Origin: Aquitalea magnusonii
GTDB taxonomy: Bacteria > Pseudomonadota > Gammaproteobacteria > Burkholderiales > Chromobacteriaceae
Assembly (NCBI RefSeq): GCF_003202035.1
Contig: NZ_QJKC01000024.1
Coordinates: 1-43,615, forward strand
Length of the DNA: 43,615 bases
Direction: 5' to 3'
The notes under the pieces were generated by a model that did no database searches, was not told the DNA's origin, and was given only the letters and a program-made list of their open reading frames with translations. The translations under genes were made by a program, and so were the position numbers. Of the stretch, positions 33,703 through 41,464 are shown one piece after another. How positions within the stretch are numbered: position 1 is the stretch's first letter; each line of letters begins with the position of its first letter.

Positions 33703-34485
33703 ATGAGCGCACTGCAGCCGGGTCAACTTGAAATCACCATTCTCGGTTGCGGTTCCAGCTCCGGCACCCCGGCCATCGGTTGCCAGTGTGCCACCTGCAC
33801 CTCAAGCGATCCGCGTAATCACCGCACCCGCTGCTCGGCCCATATCCGCTGCGGCGAGCTGGGTCTGCTGATCGATACCGGACCCGACCTGCGCCAGCAG
33901 GCCCTGCGCGAAGGCATCCGCCAGGTAGACGCCGTGCTGTATACCCACCCGCATGCCGACCATCTCAACGGTATCGATGACCTGCGCGCCTTCTGCTATG
34001 TCCGGCAAGGCGCGGTGGTGCTGTATGGCAATGCCTTCACCATGGACAATATCACCAGCCGCTTTGGCTATGCCCTGCAGCCACCCTCCAAAGTGTGGGA
34101 CAAGCCGGTGCTGCTGCCGGAAGTGGTCAGTGGCCCCTTCCAGCATGCCGGCCTGCCCATTACTCCCATCCCGTTGCAACATGGCAGCTGGCCCTGCCTG
34201 GGCTGGCGCATCGGCAATGCCGCCTGGCTGACCGACCTGTCGCATATCCCGGATGACAGCCTGGCGCTGCTACAAGGGCTGGAGGTGTTGTTTCTGGACT
34301 GCCTGAACATGGATGGCTACCCCTCGCACCTGGGCTTTCATCAGTCACTGCAGTGGGCGGCACGCATCGGCGCCCGCCGCACCGTGCTGATCCACATGAT
34401 TCACCGGCTGGAATACCACGCGCTATCGGCGCTGTGCCCAGCGGGAGTCGAAGTGGGCTATGACGGCTTGCGGGTGGTGGTGTAG
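33703..34485 (+). CDS. MBL-fold metallo-hydrolase, PhnP-like
   Basis: A 260-residue metallo-beta-lactamase-fold enzyme. The metal motif THPHADHLNG gives H82, H84, D86 and H87, and further ligands lie in LTDLSH and the late LIHMIHR segment. Three cysteines C27, C29 and C32 (GCQCATC) match the structural zinc site known in PhnP, the cyclic-phosphate phosphodiesterase, so it belongs to that subgroup. No phosphonate genes are near; related genes occur beside tatD in many betaproteobacteria. It may open a cyclic phosphate ester; the substrate is unknown. It starts 4 bases after tatD with AAGG upstream and is the last housekeeping gene before the polysaccharide locus. Confidence 0.85.
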   Translation: MSALQPGQLEITILGCGSSSGTPAIGCQCATCTSSDPRNHRTRCSAHIRCGELGLLIDTGPDLRQQALREGIRQVDAVLYTHPHADHLNGIDDLRAFCYVRQGAVVLYGNAFTMDNITSRFGYALQPPSKVWDKPVLLPEVVSGPFQHAGLPITPIPLQHGSWPCLGWRIGNAAWLTDLSHIPDDSLALLQGLEVLFLDCLNMDGYPSHLGFHQSLQWAARIGARRTVLIHMIHRLEYHALSALCPAGVEVGYDGLRVVV

Positions 34486-34504
34486 TTGCATTATTGGTAA
34501 CTGC

Positions 34505-34846
34505 TCATTGGTATCTCTGTCCCTTGGTCTGGCATGCCACTATCTCCTGATTCTTTACCCGGCGTGCTATTTTTGCTGCAAAAGCCTGACCATAAAGTGT
34601 TTTGCCGCATGCCAGCGCTGACAACAAGCGATGTAAGGACGGGGAGTGTCGTGAGCTAATCGATATTTCCATGTCGAGACAGCTTGTAATGCCTTGAAAA
34701 GCTTGCCATACCTTTTTGCTAAGCTCAGGATTGTCGATTACAATGCCATAGTGATTACTTTGAAGAAGTTGCCAGGCAGGGCCCTCCCCTGAAGCTGTAG
34801 GCCAGTTCCACTGGTTCTGACTTGCTGGCCATTCATTGCATAATGT
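34505..34846 (-). pseudogene. possible remnant of a coding region, 5' end missing
   Basis: The minus strand is open for 114 codons between an in-frame stop at 34847-34849 and the stop at 34505-34507, in a region of near-even base composition where stops are expected more often. The conceptual product has a natural-looking composition, for example WQLLQSNHYGIVIDNPELSKK and LHRLLSALACGKTLYGQAFA. No start codon occurs at its beginning; the first ATG is at 34672. I cannot name a family. It could be a truncated gene left by exchange at the edge of the polysaccharide locus, or chance. Apart from this and the promoter of the next gene, the 383-base spacer 34486-34868 holds nothing I can identify. 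Confidence 0.3.
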
Positions 34847-34868
34847 TTACTCAAACATGGAGTTTGAT

Positions 34869-35216
34869 ATGAAGAAAATTTTGCTTCTGGCGCTGCTCGC
34901 TACTTTCGGTACTGCTCAAACTGCTTTTGCTGTTGGTGAAGAAGCCGCTGCAGTCGCTCCGGGTTCTGCTGGTGGTGCTGCCGCCGGGTCTACTGGCGCC
35001 GCCGCAGGTGCAGGTGCTGGTACAGCAGGTGCTGCAGCCGGTGCTGGTGCTGCTACGGCAGGTGCGGCAGCAGGTGCAGTCGGTGCTGCTGCAGCGACCA
35101 CCGCAACGATTGGTCTGGGTACGATTGCTGCAATCGGTGCCTCTGTTGCAGGTATCGTTGCCGCTGCTTCGAGCAACAGCAACTCCACCAGCACCCACTC
35201 CACAGCATCTCACTGA
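34869..35216 (+). CDS. small secreted Ala/Gly-rich protein, YjbE/GfcA-like
   Basis: A 115-residue exported protein: signal peptide MKKILLLALLATFGTAQTAFA, then a body of repeated AAAGAG/AGTAG-type blocks, a hydrophobic stretch (TIGLGTIAAIGASVAGIVAAAS) and a polar Ser/Thr/His tail (NSNSTSTHSTASH). This architecture matches YjbE and GfcA (YmcD), the first proteins of the yjbEFGH and group 4 capsule operons of E. coli. Simple-sequence proteins are hard to align, so the assignment rests on layout and on the YjbH gene that follows. GGAG lies 6 bases before the ATG. A terminator-like hairpin directly after it suggests that it is made in excess over the downstream genes. Role unknown, in the periplasm or secreted with the polymer. 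Confidence 0.75.
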   Translation: MKKILLLALLATFGTAQTAFAVGEEAAAVAPGSAGGAAAGSTGAAAGAGAGTAGAAAGAGAATAGAAAGAVGAAAATTATIGLGTIAAIGASVAGIVAAASSNSNSTSTHSTASH

Positions 35217-35247
35217 TGTTGTTGTAGTCTGTCTCGCCGTTTTTGCC

Positions 35248-35280
35248 CAAAAGCCACTGATTTGGTGGCTTTTCTCATTT
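35248..35280 (+). terminator. terminator or attenuator between the yjbE-like and yjbH-like genes
   Basis: Stem AAAAGCCAC/GTGGCTTTT (35248-35256 with 35264-35272), 7-base loop, followed by a T-rich tail (TCTCATTTTT). It ends about 10 bases before the next start codon. Confidence 0.7.
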
Positions 35281-35290
35281 TTCAGGTTCT

Positions 35291-38128
35291 ATGCGCATCA
35301 TTTTTGCCAGAAAATTATTTGTAACCGCCATGGCCATGGGGTTGGTGGGGGGCGTACAGGCCGCACCCAATCTGGATGGGCAGGATGGTTACATAAAAAT
35401 GCCAAATGCATTAACGGGGACTGATGGGACTTGGAGCTGGGGTAATAGTTTTGACCGGCCATATAGTACAACCTGGACTTCAGTCAGTTTTCTGCCCGTG
35501 GTGCAGGCTGGTTTTCGCTATGTCGGTGTGATTGGTGTTCCCGGATTTACCGAAGAGCCTTATAAAAGTGAATATGGTCGCTACAAGGACAAGGTTTTTG
35601 ATGTAAAGATTCAATTGCTTCCCGAAAGCCGCTATCTGCCTGCCATCGCATTTGGCCGGCTGGACTTGTTTGGTACTAATTTGTGGCGAGCAGATTATAT
35701 TGCCATGACCAAGAATTTTGGTTCGCTGGAAGCCAGCCTGGGTTATGGCAGTGGCCTGATCGACAAGGCCTTTGGAGGGCTGCGGTGGACGCCTGAGCGC
35801 TTTCCAAGCTGGTCTTTGGTTGGCGAGTATGATGCGCATAATTACCAGAAAGATTTTAACAGCGCATCGACCTTTGCCTCGCAACGCAAAAAGGGCGTGA
35901 GTACCGGTATCGAATACCGCTGGGGCTGGCTATCCACTCAGGTGGCACACCAGAATGCCACCAATAGCATCAATTTCATGGTCAACATCCCGCTTAATGA
36001 GCGGGAATTTGTCCCCAAATTTCAAGAGCCGGGGTTTTACTCGCCTTCCGAATTGCCCACGCGACCCAGCGCTGCGCAATGGCAAGAGGATGATTCGTAT
36101 CAGATCAAGCTTGCCAAGGCACTGCAAAAACAAGATTACGCTCTGGTTAGCAGTAGCTACGCCAATGGCACATTGTCCCTTAATCTCACCAATACCCGTA
36201 TTTCCAATGTAGGGCGCAGCGTGGGGCGGGCAGTCAGAACTGCCTTGTACTTCATGCCATTGGAGACAAAAGCCATCAAGGTGACGCATACCGAAATGAG
36301 TATGCCGGTGGTGACATATGAATTCTTCAATTTGCCCAAATTGCAGGAATACCTGGCAGGAAAAATCAATCGTGAACAGTTCAATCAATATGTACTGGTC
36401 CGTTCCGCAGACTCCAGCGACCTGATTGTTCAGGATGACCAGACGGCTACGGCGATTGCTGCTGGCCTGCAGGAGGGGATTGATTTCAATGTGGTCTCGT
36501 CAGAAGATGGCGATATCGTACAGTTGCGTAGCCGGGATTCCCTGCTTAATCGTATAAAAATTGCGCCCAAGGTCAGTTTTTTCTTCAACGACCCAAGTGG
36601 TGCCTATTTGTATGATTTGAAAGCGGTTGCAAATTATGATCGCCGGCTGGGCTCGGGTTTGTATTTTAATTCGGAAGTCGGCGCTACGATCGCTACCAAC
36701 AATACCAAAAATATGAAGGCCTCCAATAGTTTGCTGCCACATGTGCGCAGCGATGTGGCCGAGTATATCAATGGTAGCCGGGTGAAAATTGACCAGGCAG
36801 TGGTCAATCAGTTTTTCAAGCCGGGGACGGATTGGTATGGAAGATTTTCTGCCGGTATCTATGAAGAAATGTTTGCCGGTAGCGGTGGCCAGTTATTATA
36901 TTCTCCGGCAGGCAAACGCTGGTCTGCTGATTTGAGTATTGATGCATTGCGCCAGCGAGATATCTATGGCGGCCTGGGTTTCCGCCACTACGATACATTG
37001 CAAACGCTTTTGTCAGTCCACTATCGCCTTCCCTATGACATGACTGCGACAGCAAGGGCTGGCCAGTTTCTGGCCAAGGACGAAGGGCTGCGTTTTGAAT
37101 TGAAACGACGCTTCCGTTCAGGTATTGAAATCGGCGCCTGGTATACCTATACCAATGCTCATGATATTACCTCGCCAGGCTCGCCAAATTCTCCCTATCA
37201 GGATAAAGGGGTGTTTTTCTCTATCCCTCTTGGTCCCATGCTTACAATGGATAACCGCTCGGTTGGCAATTTTGCCTTGTCACCCTGGAGCCGAGATGGT
37301 GGTCAGATGGTGGCCAGTCCGGGCGATTTGTACGGAATTGTCGAAAACAGCCAGCGTGATGCCTCACGTTTTGATGGCCTGGGTAATTTCTCGGAAAGAA
37401 ACGACGAAATCAATCACCCGGCAAATGCCAATCCGATTGAAACATTTCAGCCGTGGCCTGCGGTAAAATTGCGGCTCGATGATTCCGTCAACGAGTTTCC
37501 GGAATTGTCGCCCCTGGTACAGGGCAGTTTGTTGGCAACCGGGGCAATTGGCATTGCGGCCCTGTCGGATAGCCGTTGGGACAGCTTGATGAAACATGGC
37601 CAGCATAACCGCTTGCTCAAATACTGGGGGGATGGTGCCAGCGCAGCACCGGTCATCGGGGCCGGGCTTGCGGGTATGGCCATGGCTTTCGGCGATGAAC
37701 GTCTGCAGAATACCGGCTTTATAGCCTTGCAGGCCGCCGCGGTCTCTGTTGCCGGCAATATGGCGATCAAGCAGGTGGTCAACAGGGCCCGTCCGGGTGA
37801 TGGAAATGGTGCCTGGTCTACCCAGCCGGCAGGGGAGTCGCGTAGTTCCAGTTCGTTTGCATCCACCCATGCGGCAGCCAATTTCGCACTCGTGACCCCT
37901 TTTGCTTCCGAATATGATGCTCCCTGGCTATATGGTGTTGCAGCCGTAGCATCGTTGGGGCGTACTGCTAACCGGCAACACTGGTTATCCGATGTGGTCG
38001 CTGGCGGCCTGGGTGGTTTTGCAGTCGGAAAATGGCTGTGGAGTTCACAGCGGGATGCCAGCCGTTACCAGACCATGTTTGGTCTTGCTCCCAATTCGGC
38101 CAGCATCACGGTGCAGAAATCATATTGA
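35291..38128 (+). CDS. YjbH-type exopolysaccharide outer-membrane protein fused to a PAP2 phosphatase domain
   Basis: A 945-residue exported protein: signal peptide MRIIFARKLFVTAMAMGLVGGVQA, then a YjbH/GfcD-type region (about 25-710) rich in aromatic beta strands, beginning PNLDGQDGYIKMPNALTGTDGTW and containing SLEASLGYGSGLIDKAFGGLRW. Residues of about 750-930 form a PAP2 domain with all three motifs: K827-x6-R834-P835 (KQVVNRARP), S858-T-H860 (SFASTHA in place of the usual PSGH), and R891-x5-H897-x3-D901. Small hydrophobic helices surround them. YjbH proteins of E. coli are about 700 residues and lack PAP2. The PAP2 part may dephosphorylate a lipid-linked or phosphorylated glycan on the periplasmic side. 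AGG lies about 5 bases before the ATG. GC content is lower than in the housekeeping genes. Confidence 0.85.
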   Translation: MRIIFARKLFVTAMAMGLVGGVQAAPNLDGQDGYIKMPNALTGTDGTWSWGNSFDRPYSTTWTSVSFLPVVQAGFRYVGVIGVPGFTEEPYKSEYGRYKDKVFDVKIQLLPESRYLPAIAFGRLDLFGTNLWRADYIAMTKNFGSLEASLGYGSGLIDKAFGGLRWTPERFPSWSLVGEYDAHNYQKDFNSASTFASQRKKGVSTGIEYRWGWLSTQVAHQNATNSINFMVNIPLNEREFVPKFQEPGFYSPSELPTRPSAAQWQEDDSYQIKLAKALQKQDYALVSSSYANGTLSLNLTNTRISNVGRSVGRAVRTALYFMPLETKAIKVTHTEMSMPVVTYEFFNLPKLQEYLAGKINREQFNQYVLVRSADSSDLIVQDDQTATAIAAGLQEGIDFNVVSSEDGDIVQLRSRDSLLNRIKIAPKVSFFFNDPSGAYLYDLKAVANYDRRLGSGLYFNSEVGATIATNNTKNMKASNSLLPHVRSDVAEYINGSRVKIDQAVVNQFFKPGTDWYGRFSAGIYEEMFAGSGGQLLYSPAGKRWSADLSIDALRQRDIYGGLGFRHYDTLQTLLSVHYRLPYDMTATARAGQFLAKDEGLRFELKRRFRSGIEIGAWYTYTNAHDITSPGSPNSPYQDKGVFFSIPLGPMLTMDNRSVGNFALSPWSRDGGQMVASPGDLYGIVENSQRDASRFDGLGNFSERNDEINHPANANPIETFQPWPAVKLRLDDSVNEFPELSPLVQGSLLATGAIGIAALSDSRWDSLMKHGQHNRLLKYWGDGASAAPVIGAGLAGMAMAFGDERLQNTGFIALQAAAVSVAGNMAIKQVVNRARPGDGNGAWSTQPAGESRSSSSFASTHAAANFALVTPFASEYDAPWLYGVAAVASLGRTANRQHWLSDVVAGGLGGFAVGKWLWSSQRDASRYQTMFGLAPNSASITVQKSY

Positions 38129-38138
38129 TCGCGAAGTA

Positions 38139-38161
38139 GGCGTCTCCCTGGAGGAGACGCC
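38139..38161 (+). other. intercistronic hairpin between the yjbH-like and wza-like genes
   Basis: A 9-bp perfect stem GGCGTCTCC/GGAGACGCC (38139-38147 with 38153-38161) around a 5-base loop, without a T run. It may stabilise the upstream mRNA or weaken read-through. Confidence 0.5.
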
Positions 38162-38183
38162 GATTGAAGCAGGCTAATGGTTA

Positions 38184-38199
38184 GCCGACAGTTGTCGGC
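38184..38199 (+). other. second intercistronic hairpin upstream of the wza-like gene
   Basis: GCCGACA/TGTCGGC (38184-38190 with 38193-38199) is a near-continuous 16-base palindrome 31 bases before the chosen start at 38231. If translation began at the alternative ATG 38177, the hairpin would be inside the coding region. Confidence 0.45.
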
Positions 38200-38230
38200 C
38201 TCTGATATTTTGAAAACAGGATGTTCCGTA

Positions 38231-40144
38231 ATGATCAGAAAAGAATTTCGTAACCAGGGCGCAAGGGTCGTTATCAGCATGGCGATGCTCTTTCCTGGTT
38301 TGGTGCTGGCGGCCAATAGCGATGCCGCTGCGGCAGCGGCTTCGGCCAGCAATCCCTTCCTGATGCCAAGCTACCAGGCGGGTGCGGATACGGGACTGCC
38401 ATCCATCACCAATGTGGTCTCACCGGCAGCGGGCGGCGGGGCGGTTCAGGCGCCGGCTGCACAGCTGCAGCCGCTGGCCAGCTTTGTTACCAGCCATCAG
38501 GAGTCGGCCTTTGCCCAATATGTGGACGGGGTGACCGGCAGCAAGCTGGATGTGTTTGGCAGCAACCTGTTTCAGAGCGTGCCCACTACGTTTGCTCCTC
38601 TGAATGCCACCCAGGTCAATGGCGATTACGTGATTGGCGCGGGTGACGAACTGCAAATCCGTGGCTGGGGCATGGTCGATATCGATCTTACCGTTCCGGT
38701 AGACCGCTCCGGCAGCATCTATCTGCCGCGGGTCGGCAGCGTAAAGGTGGCCGGGGTGCGTTTCCGCGATCTGCAGGGATATCTGAAGAAATCAGTCAAC
38801 CGGGTTTTCACCAACTTTGATCTTACCGTCAGCATTGCCCAAACCCGTGCGGTACAGGTGTATATGGTGGGACATGTGGTGCGGGCCGGCACCTATACCC
38901 TCAGCGCCATGAGTACCCTGCTCAATGCGCTGTTTGCCTCTGGTGGCCCTTCCGGTACCGGGACCATGCGTAATATCCAGGTCAAGCGGGGCGGCGAAGT
39001 GGTCACCACCTTCGACCTGTATGACATGCTGGTCAAGGGGGACAAGAGCCATGATATTCCGCTGCAGGATGGTGATGTCATCTACATCCCCGAAGTCGGT
39101 TCACAAATTGCCATTACCGGCAATGTAAAACAGCCTGGCATTTACGAACTCAAAGGCAGCACCACGCTCGCCGATGTGGCCAGCTGGAGTGGCGGCTTTG
39201 ATTCCGCTGCGGAAAACCAGCAAATCATTATTGAAAAAAACGTCGATAACAAATACCAGCCCTTGGTCGACCTGCATGGCAGCAGCGAGCAGCTGGCCAA
39301 ACAACTGCCGCAGTATCCTGTGGCGCCCGGCAATATCCTGCGGGTATTCGCCCCGTCCGCCGTGGCGGTACAGGCGCAAAAGCAACGCGAATTTGTCACC
39401 GTGGCTGGCGAAGTCAAGCAAACCGGTGTGGTGCAGATCCAGAAAGGAGAAACCCTGCGCGAGCTGGTGTCGCGCCTGGGCGGGGTCAGCGACAACGGTT
39501 ATGTCTTTGCCACCAGGGTGACACGCGGCAGCATTGCTGCGGTACAGCAGCAAAAGCTGGACGAACTGGCCGACCGCTTTGAAAAAGATGCCACCACCAA
39601 TGCCCAGCAGCGTATGGCGGGGCTGACCGATGCCGGTTCGATTGCCAATATCCAGGCCGAACTGGCACGGCAGCAAGCATTGGCCAAGAAAATGCGCTCC
39701 ATCAGGGCAGAAGGGCGCATCGTGCTGGAGCTTGGCAATGGCAAGGCCGCAGTGAAGAACCTGCCGGACCTGCCGCTGCAGGATGGTGACCAGATCTACA
39801 TCCCGCGCCGGCCCGACACGGTTGATGTGCTGGGTTCGGTCAACCAGCAGTCCGCCTATATCTACCGCAGCAACCGTACAGCAGCCGACTACCTCAAGCT
39901 GGCTGGCGGGATTACCCGTACCGGAGATGAAGGTGCCATGTATCTGCTGCGTGCCGATGGCACTGTCGACGCCCAGGGTGGCTGGCTGGGTGGGGTAGCA
40001 GGTAGCAATGTCAATCCGGGGGATGCACTGGTGGTGCCGGAGAAGATCGACCGCAGCACCTGGATGGAAAACATCAAGGAATGGACCACCATCCTCTACC
40101 AGTTTGGCCTGGGTGCTGCCGCCCTCAAAGTATTGAAAAACTGA
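38231..40144 (+). CDS. Wza-like polysaccharide export protein with several SLBB domains
   Basis: Outer-membrane export channel component for capsule or exopolysaccharide. The 637 residues start with a signal peptide (MIRKEFRNQGARVVISMAMLFPGLVLA|AN) that has no lipobox Cys, unlike acylated Wza. A poly-export domain follows (YVIGAGDELQIRGWG ... YLPRVGSVKVAGVRF), then repeated SLBB units (AVQVYMVGHVVRAGTYTL, IAITGNVKQPGIYEL, FVTVAGEVKQTGVVQI, VDVLGSVNQQSAYIYR), and a C-terminal helix ILYQFGLGAAALKVLKN that may line the outer-membrane pore as in Wza. Wza is about 380 residues, so this one has extra SLBB units. An in-frame ATG at 38177 exists, but its extension precedes the signal peptide. Confidence 0.88.
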   Translation: MIRKEFRNQGARVVISMAMLFPGLVLAANSDAAAAAASASNPFLMPSYQAGADTGLPSITNVVSPAAGGGAVQAPAAQLQPLASFVTSHQESAFAQYVDGVTGSKLDVFGSNLFQSVPTTFAPLNATQVNGDYVIGAGDELQIRGWGMVDIDLTVPVDRSGSIYLPRVGSVKVAGVRFRDLQGYLKKSVNRVFTNFDLTVSIAQTRAVQVYMVGHVVRAGTYTLSAMSTLLNALFASGGPSGTGTMRNIQVKRGGEVVTTFDLYDMLVKGDKSHDIPLQDGDVIYIPEVGSQIAITGNVKQPGIYELKGSTTLADVASWSGGFDSAAENQQIIIEKNVDNKYQPLVDLHGSSEQLAKQLPQYPVAPGNILRVFAPSAVAVQAQKQREFVTVAGEVKQTGVVQIQKGETLRELVSRLGGVSDNGYVFATRVTRGSIAAVQQQKLDELADRFEKDATTNAQQRMAGLTDAGSIANIQAELARQQALAKKMRSIRAEGRIVLELGNGKAAVKNLPDLPLQDGDQIYIPRRPDTVDVLGSVNQQSAYIYRSNRTAADYLKLAGGITRTGDEGAMYLLRADGTVDAQGGWLGGVAGSNVNPGDALVVPEKIDRSTWMENIKEWTTILYQFGLGAAALKVLKN

Positions 40145-40230
40145 ACCCCGTAGCCTGTTGCCCTGATGGGCGACAGGCTAGCCAAGCAATGCATGGGCAC
40201 CGGCCCAAGTTTACGAGAAAGTCGCCAATA

Positions 40231-41439
40231 ATGACGGATACCACCCGTGAAGCAGCACAAGTCCCGGTTGAAACCGAAATGGATTTACTGGCTGCGCTGA
40301 CGGTCATTCTTAAACACAAAAAAATGATTGCCGCGTCCACCCTGGGCCTGAGCAGCGCCGCGCTGCTGGCCAGCTTGCTGATGACGCCAATCTATACCGC
40401 AACCAGCAGGATCATGCCGCCACAGCAGCAAAGCTCCACCCTTACTGCAATGCTCGGGCAATTGGGTTCACTGGCCGGGGCTGCCGGTTCAATCGCTGGC
40501 CTGAAGAATCCGAATGATTTGTATGTCGGCATGTTGCAAAGCCAGAGCGTGGCCGACAACCTGATTCGCCGTTTCAATCTGCAGCAGCGTTATGAAGCCA
40601 AGACCATGATTGACACGCGTGAAAAGCTCTCCCGCGTTGTTGACATCCTGTCAGGCAAGGATAGTTTGATCACGGTATCGGTTGATGATAAAGACCCCAA
40701 GTTTGCCGCTACCCTGGCCAATGCCTATGTGGAAGAACTGAGTAAGGTCACCCAGCGGTTGGCAGTAACCGATGCCGCCAAGCGCCGGCTGTTTTTCGAG
40801 CAACAGCTGAAAGAGACCAAGGACAAGCTGGCAGATGCCGAAGTCGCCCTGAAGAAAACCCAGGAACAAACCGGCATCCTGCAACCGGAAGGGCAGATCC
40901 AGGTCATCGTATCCAATATGGCGCAGTTGCGCGCCGGCATTGCCAGCAAGGAAGTCGAGCTGAGTGCCATGCGCAGTTTTGCCACCGCACAAAACCCCAA
41001 TTTGCTGAAAACCGAGCAGGAATTGCAAGCCATGCGCGCCCAGCTGGCCAAGCTGGAACAAAACCAGGCTGCCAAAGGCGCCGATATTTTTGTGCCCACC
41101 GGCAAGCTGCCGGAAAGTGGCATGGAGTATATACGCCGTCTGCGCGATGTGAAGTACTATGAAACCATGTTTGAACTGATGGCCAAGCAATTCGAATCCG
41201 CCAAACTGGATGAGTCCAAAGACTCCTCCAGTATTCAGGTATTGGATACTGCAACTGCGCCGGACAAAAAATCCAAGCCCAAGCGTGCTTTGATCTGCAT
41301 TGCCGGGTTTATTACAGGCTTGTTTTTTGGTCTACTTGGCGCTTTTGTTCGTGAGGCCTATATCATTAGCCGGAGTAGTGACCAGAACGGACGCTGGAAA
41401 GCACTTGCTGCCGCCTGGAAAAGTCAGAAGTCATCGTGA
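40231..41439 (+). CDS. Wzz-type polysaccharide chain-length determinant, no kinase domain
   Basis: Inner-membrane polysaccharide co-polymerase of 402 residues. The first transmembrane span lies at about 33-53 (MIAASTLGLSSAALLASLLMT), followed by PIYTATSRIMPP, the Wzz family proximal block. A long periplasmic coiled-coil region rich in Lys, Glu and Gln follows, then a Pro-rich motif before the second span (ICIAGFITGLFFGLLGAFV, about 368-386). The protein ends in a short basic tail. No Walker A or Tyr-rich tail is present, so it is not a Wzc-like tyrosine autokinase. The start at 40231 gives a normal N-terminus, with GAGAAAG about 10 bases upstream. The stop codon lies inside an octamer repeat. 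Confidence 0.88.
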   Translation: MTDTTREAAQVPVETEMDLLAALTVILKHKKMIAASTLGLSSAALLASLLMTPIYTATSRIMPPQQQSSTLTAMLGQLGSLAGAAGSIAGLKNPNDLYVGMLQSQSVADNLIRRFNLQQRYEAKTMIDTREKLSRVVDILSGKDSLITVSVDDKDPKFAATLANAYVEELSKVTQRLAVTDAAKRRLFFEQQLKETKDKLADAEVALKKTQEQTGILQPEGQIQVIVSNMAQLRAGIASKEVELSAMRSFATAQNPNLLKTEQELQAMRAQLAKLEQNQAAKGADIFVPTGKLPESGMEYIRRLRDVKYYETMFELMAKQFESAKLDESKDSSSIQVLDTATAPDKKSKPKRALICIAGFITGLFFGLLGAFVREAYIISRSSDQNGRWKALAAAWKSQKSS

Positions 41440-41464
41440 TATCGTGATATCGTGATATCGTGAT
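41433..41464. repeat. octamer tandem repeat, four copies of ATCGTGAT over the wzz stop
   Basis: Four perfect head-to-tail copies of ATCGTGAT. The TGA stop of the Wzz-like gene (41437-41439) lies inside the first copy, so copy-number change would alter the 3' untranslated region but not the protein. The unit contains GATATC at each junction. Confidence 0.93.

Noticed and set aside
34571-34583. TTTTGCTGCAAAA palindrome as a regulatory site
   Set aside because: A short palindrome with no gene start nearby; chance is the simpler explanation.
34851-35213. Cys/Ser/Thr-rich minus-strand frame resembling a cysteine-rich peptide
   Set aside because: It is the reverse of the Ala/Gly-rich repeat gene; GCN and GGN codons read backwards give Cys, Ser and Thr codons.
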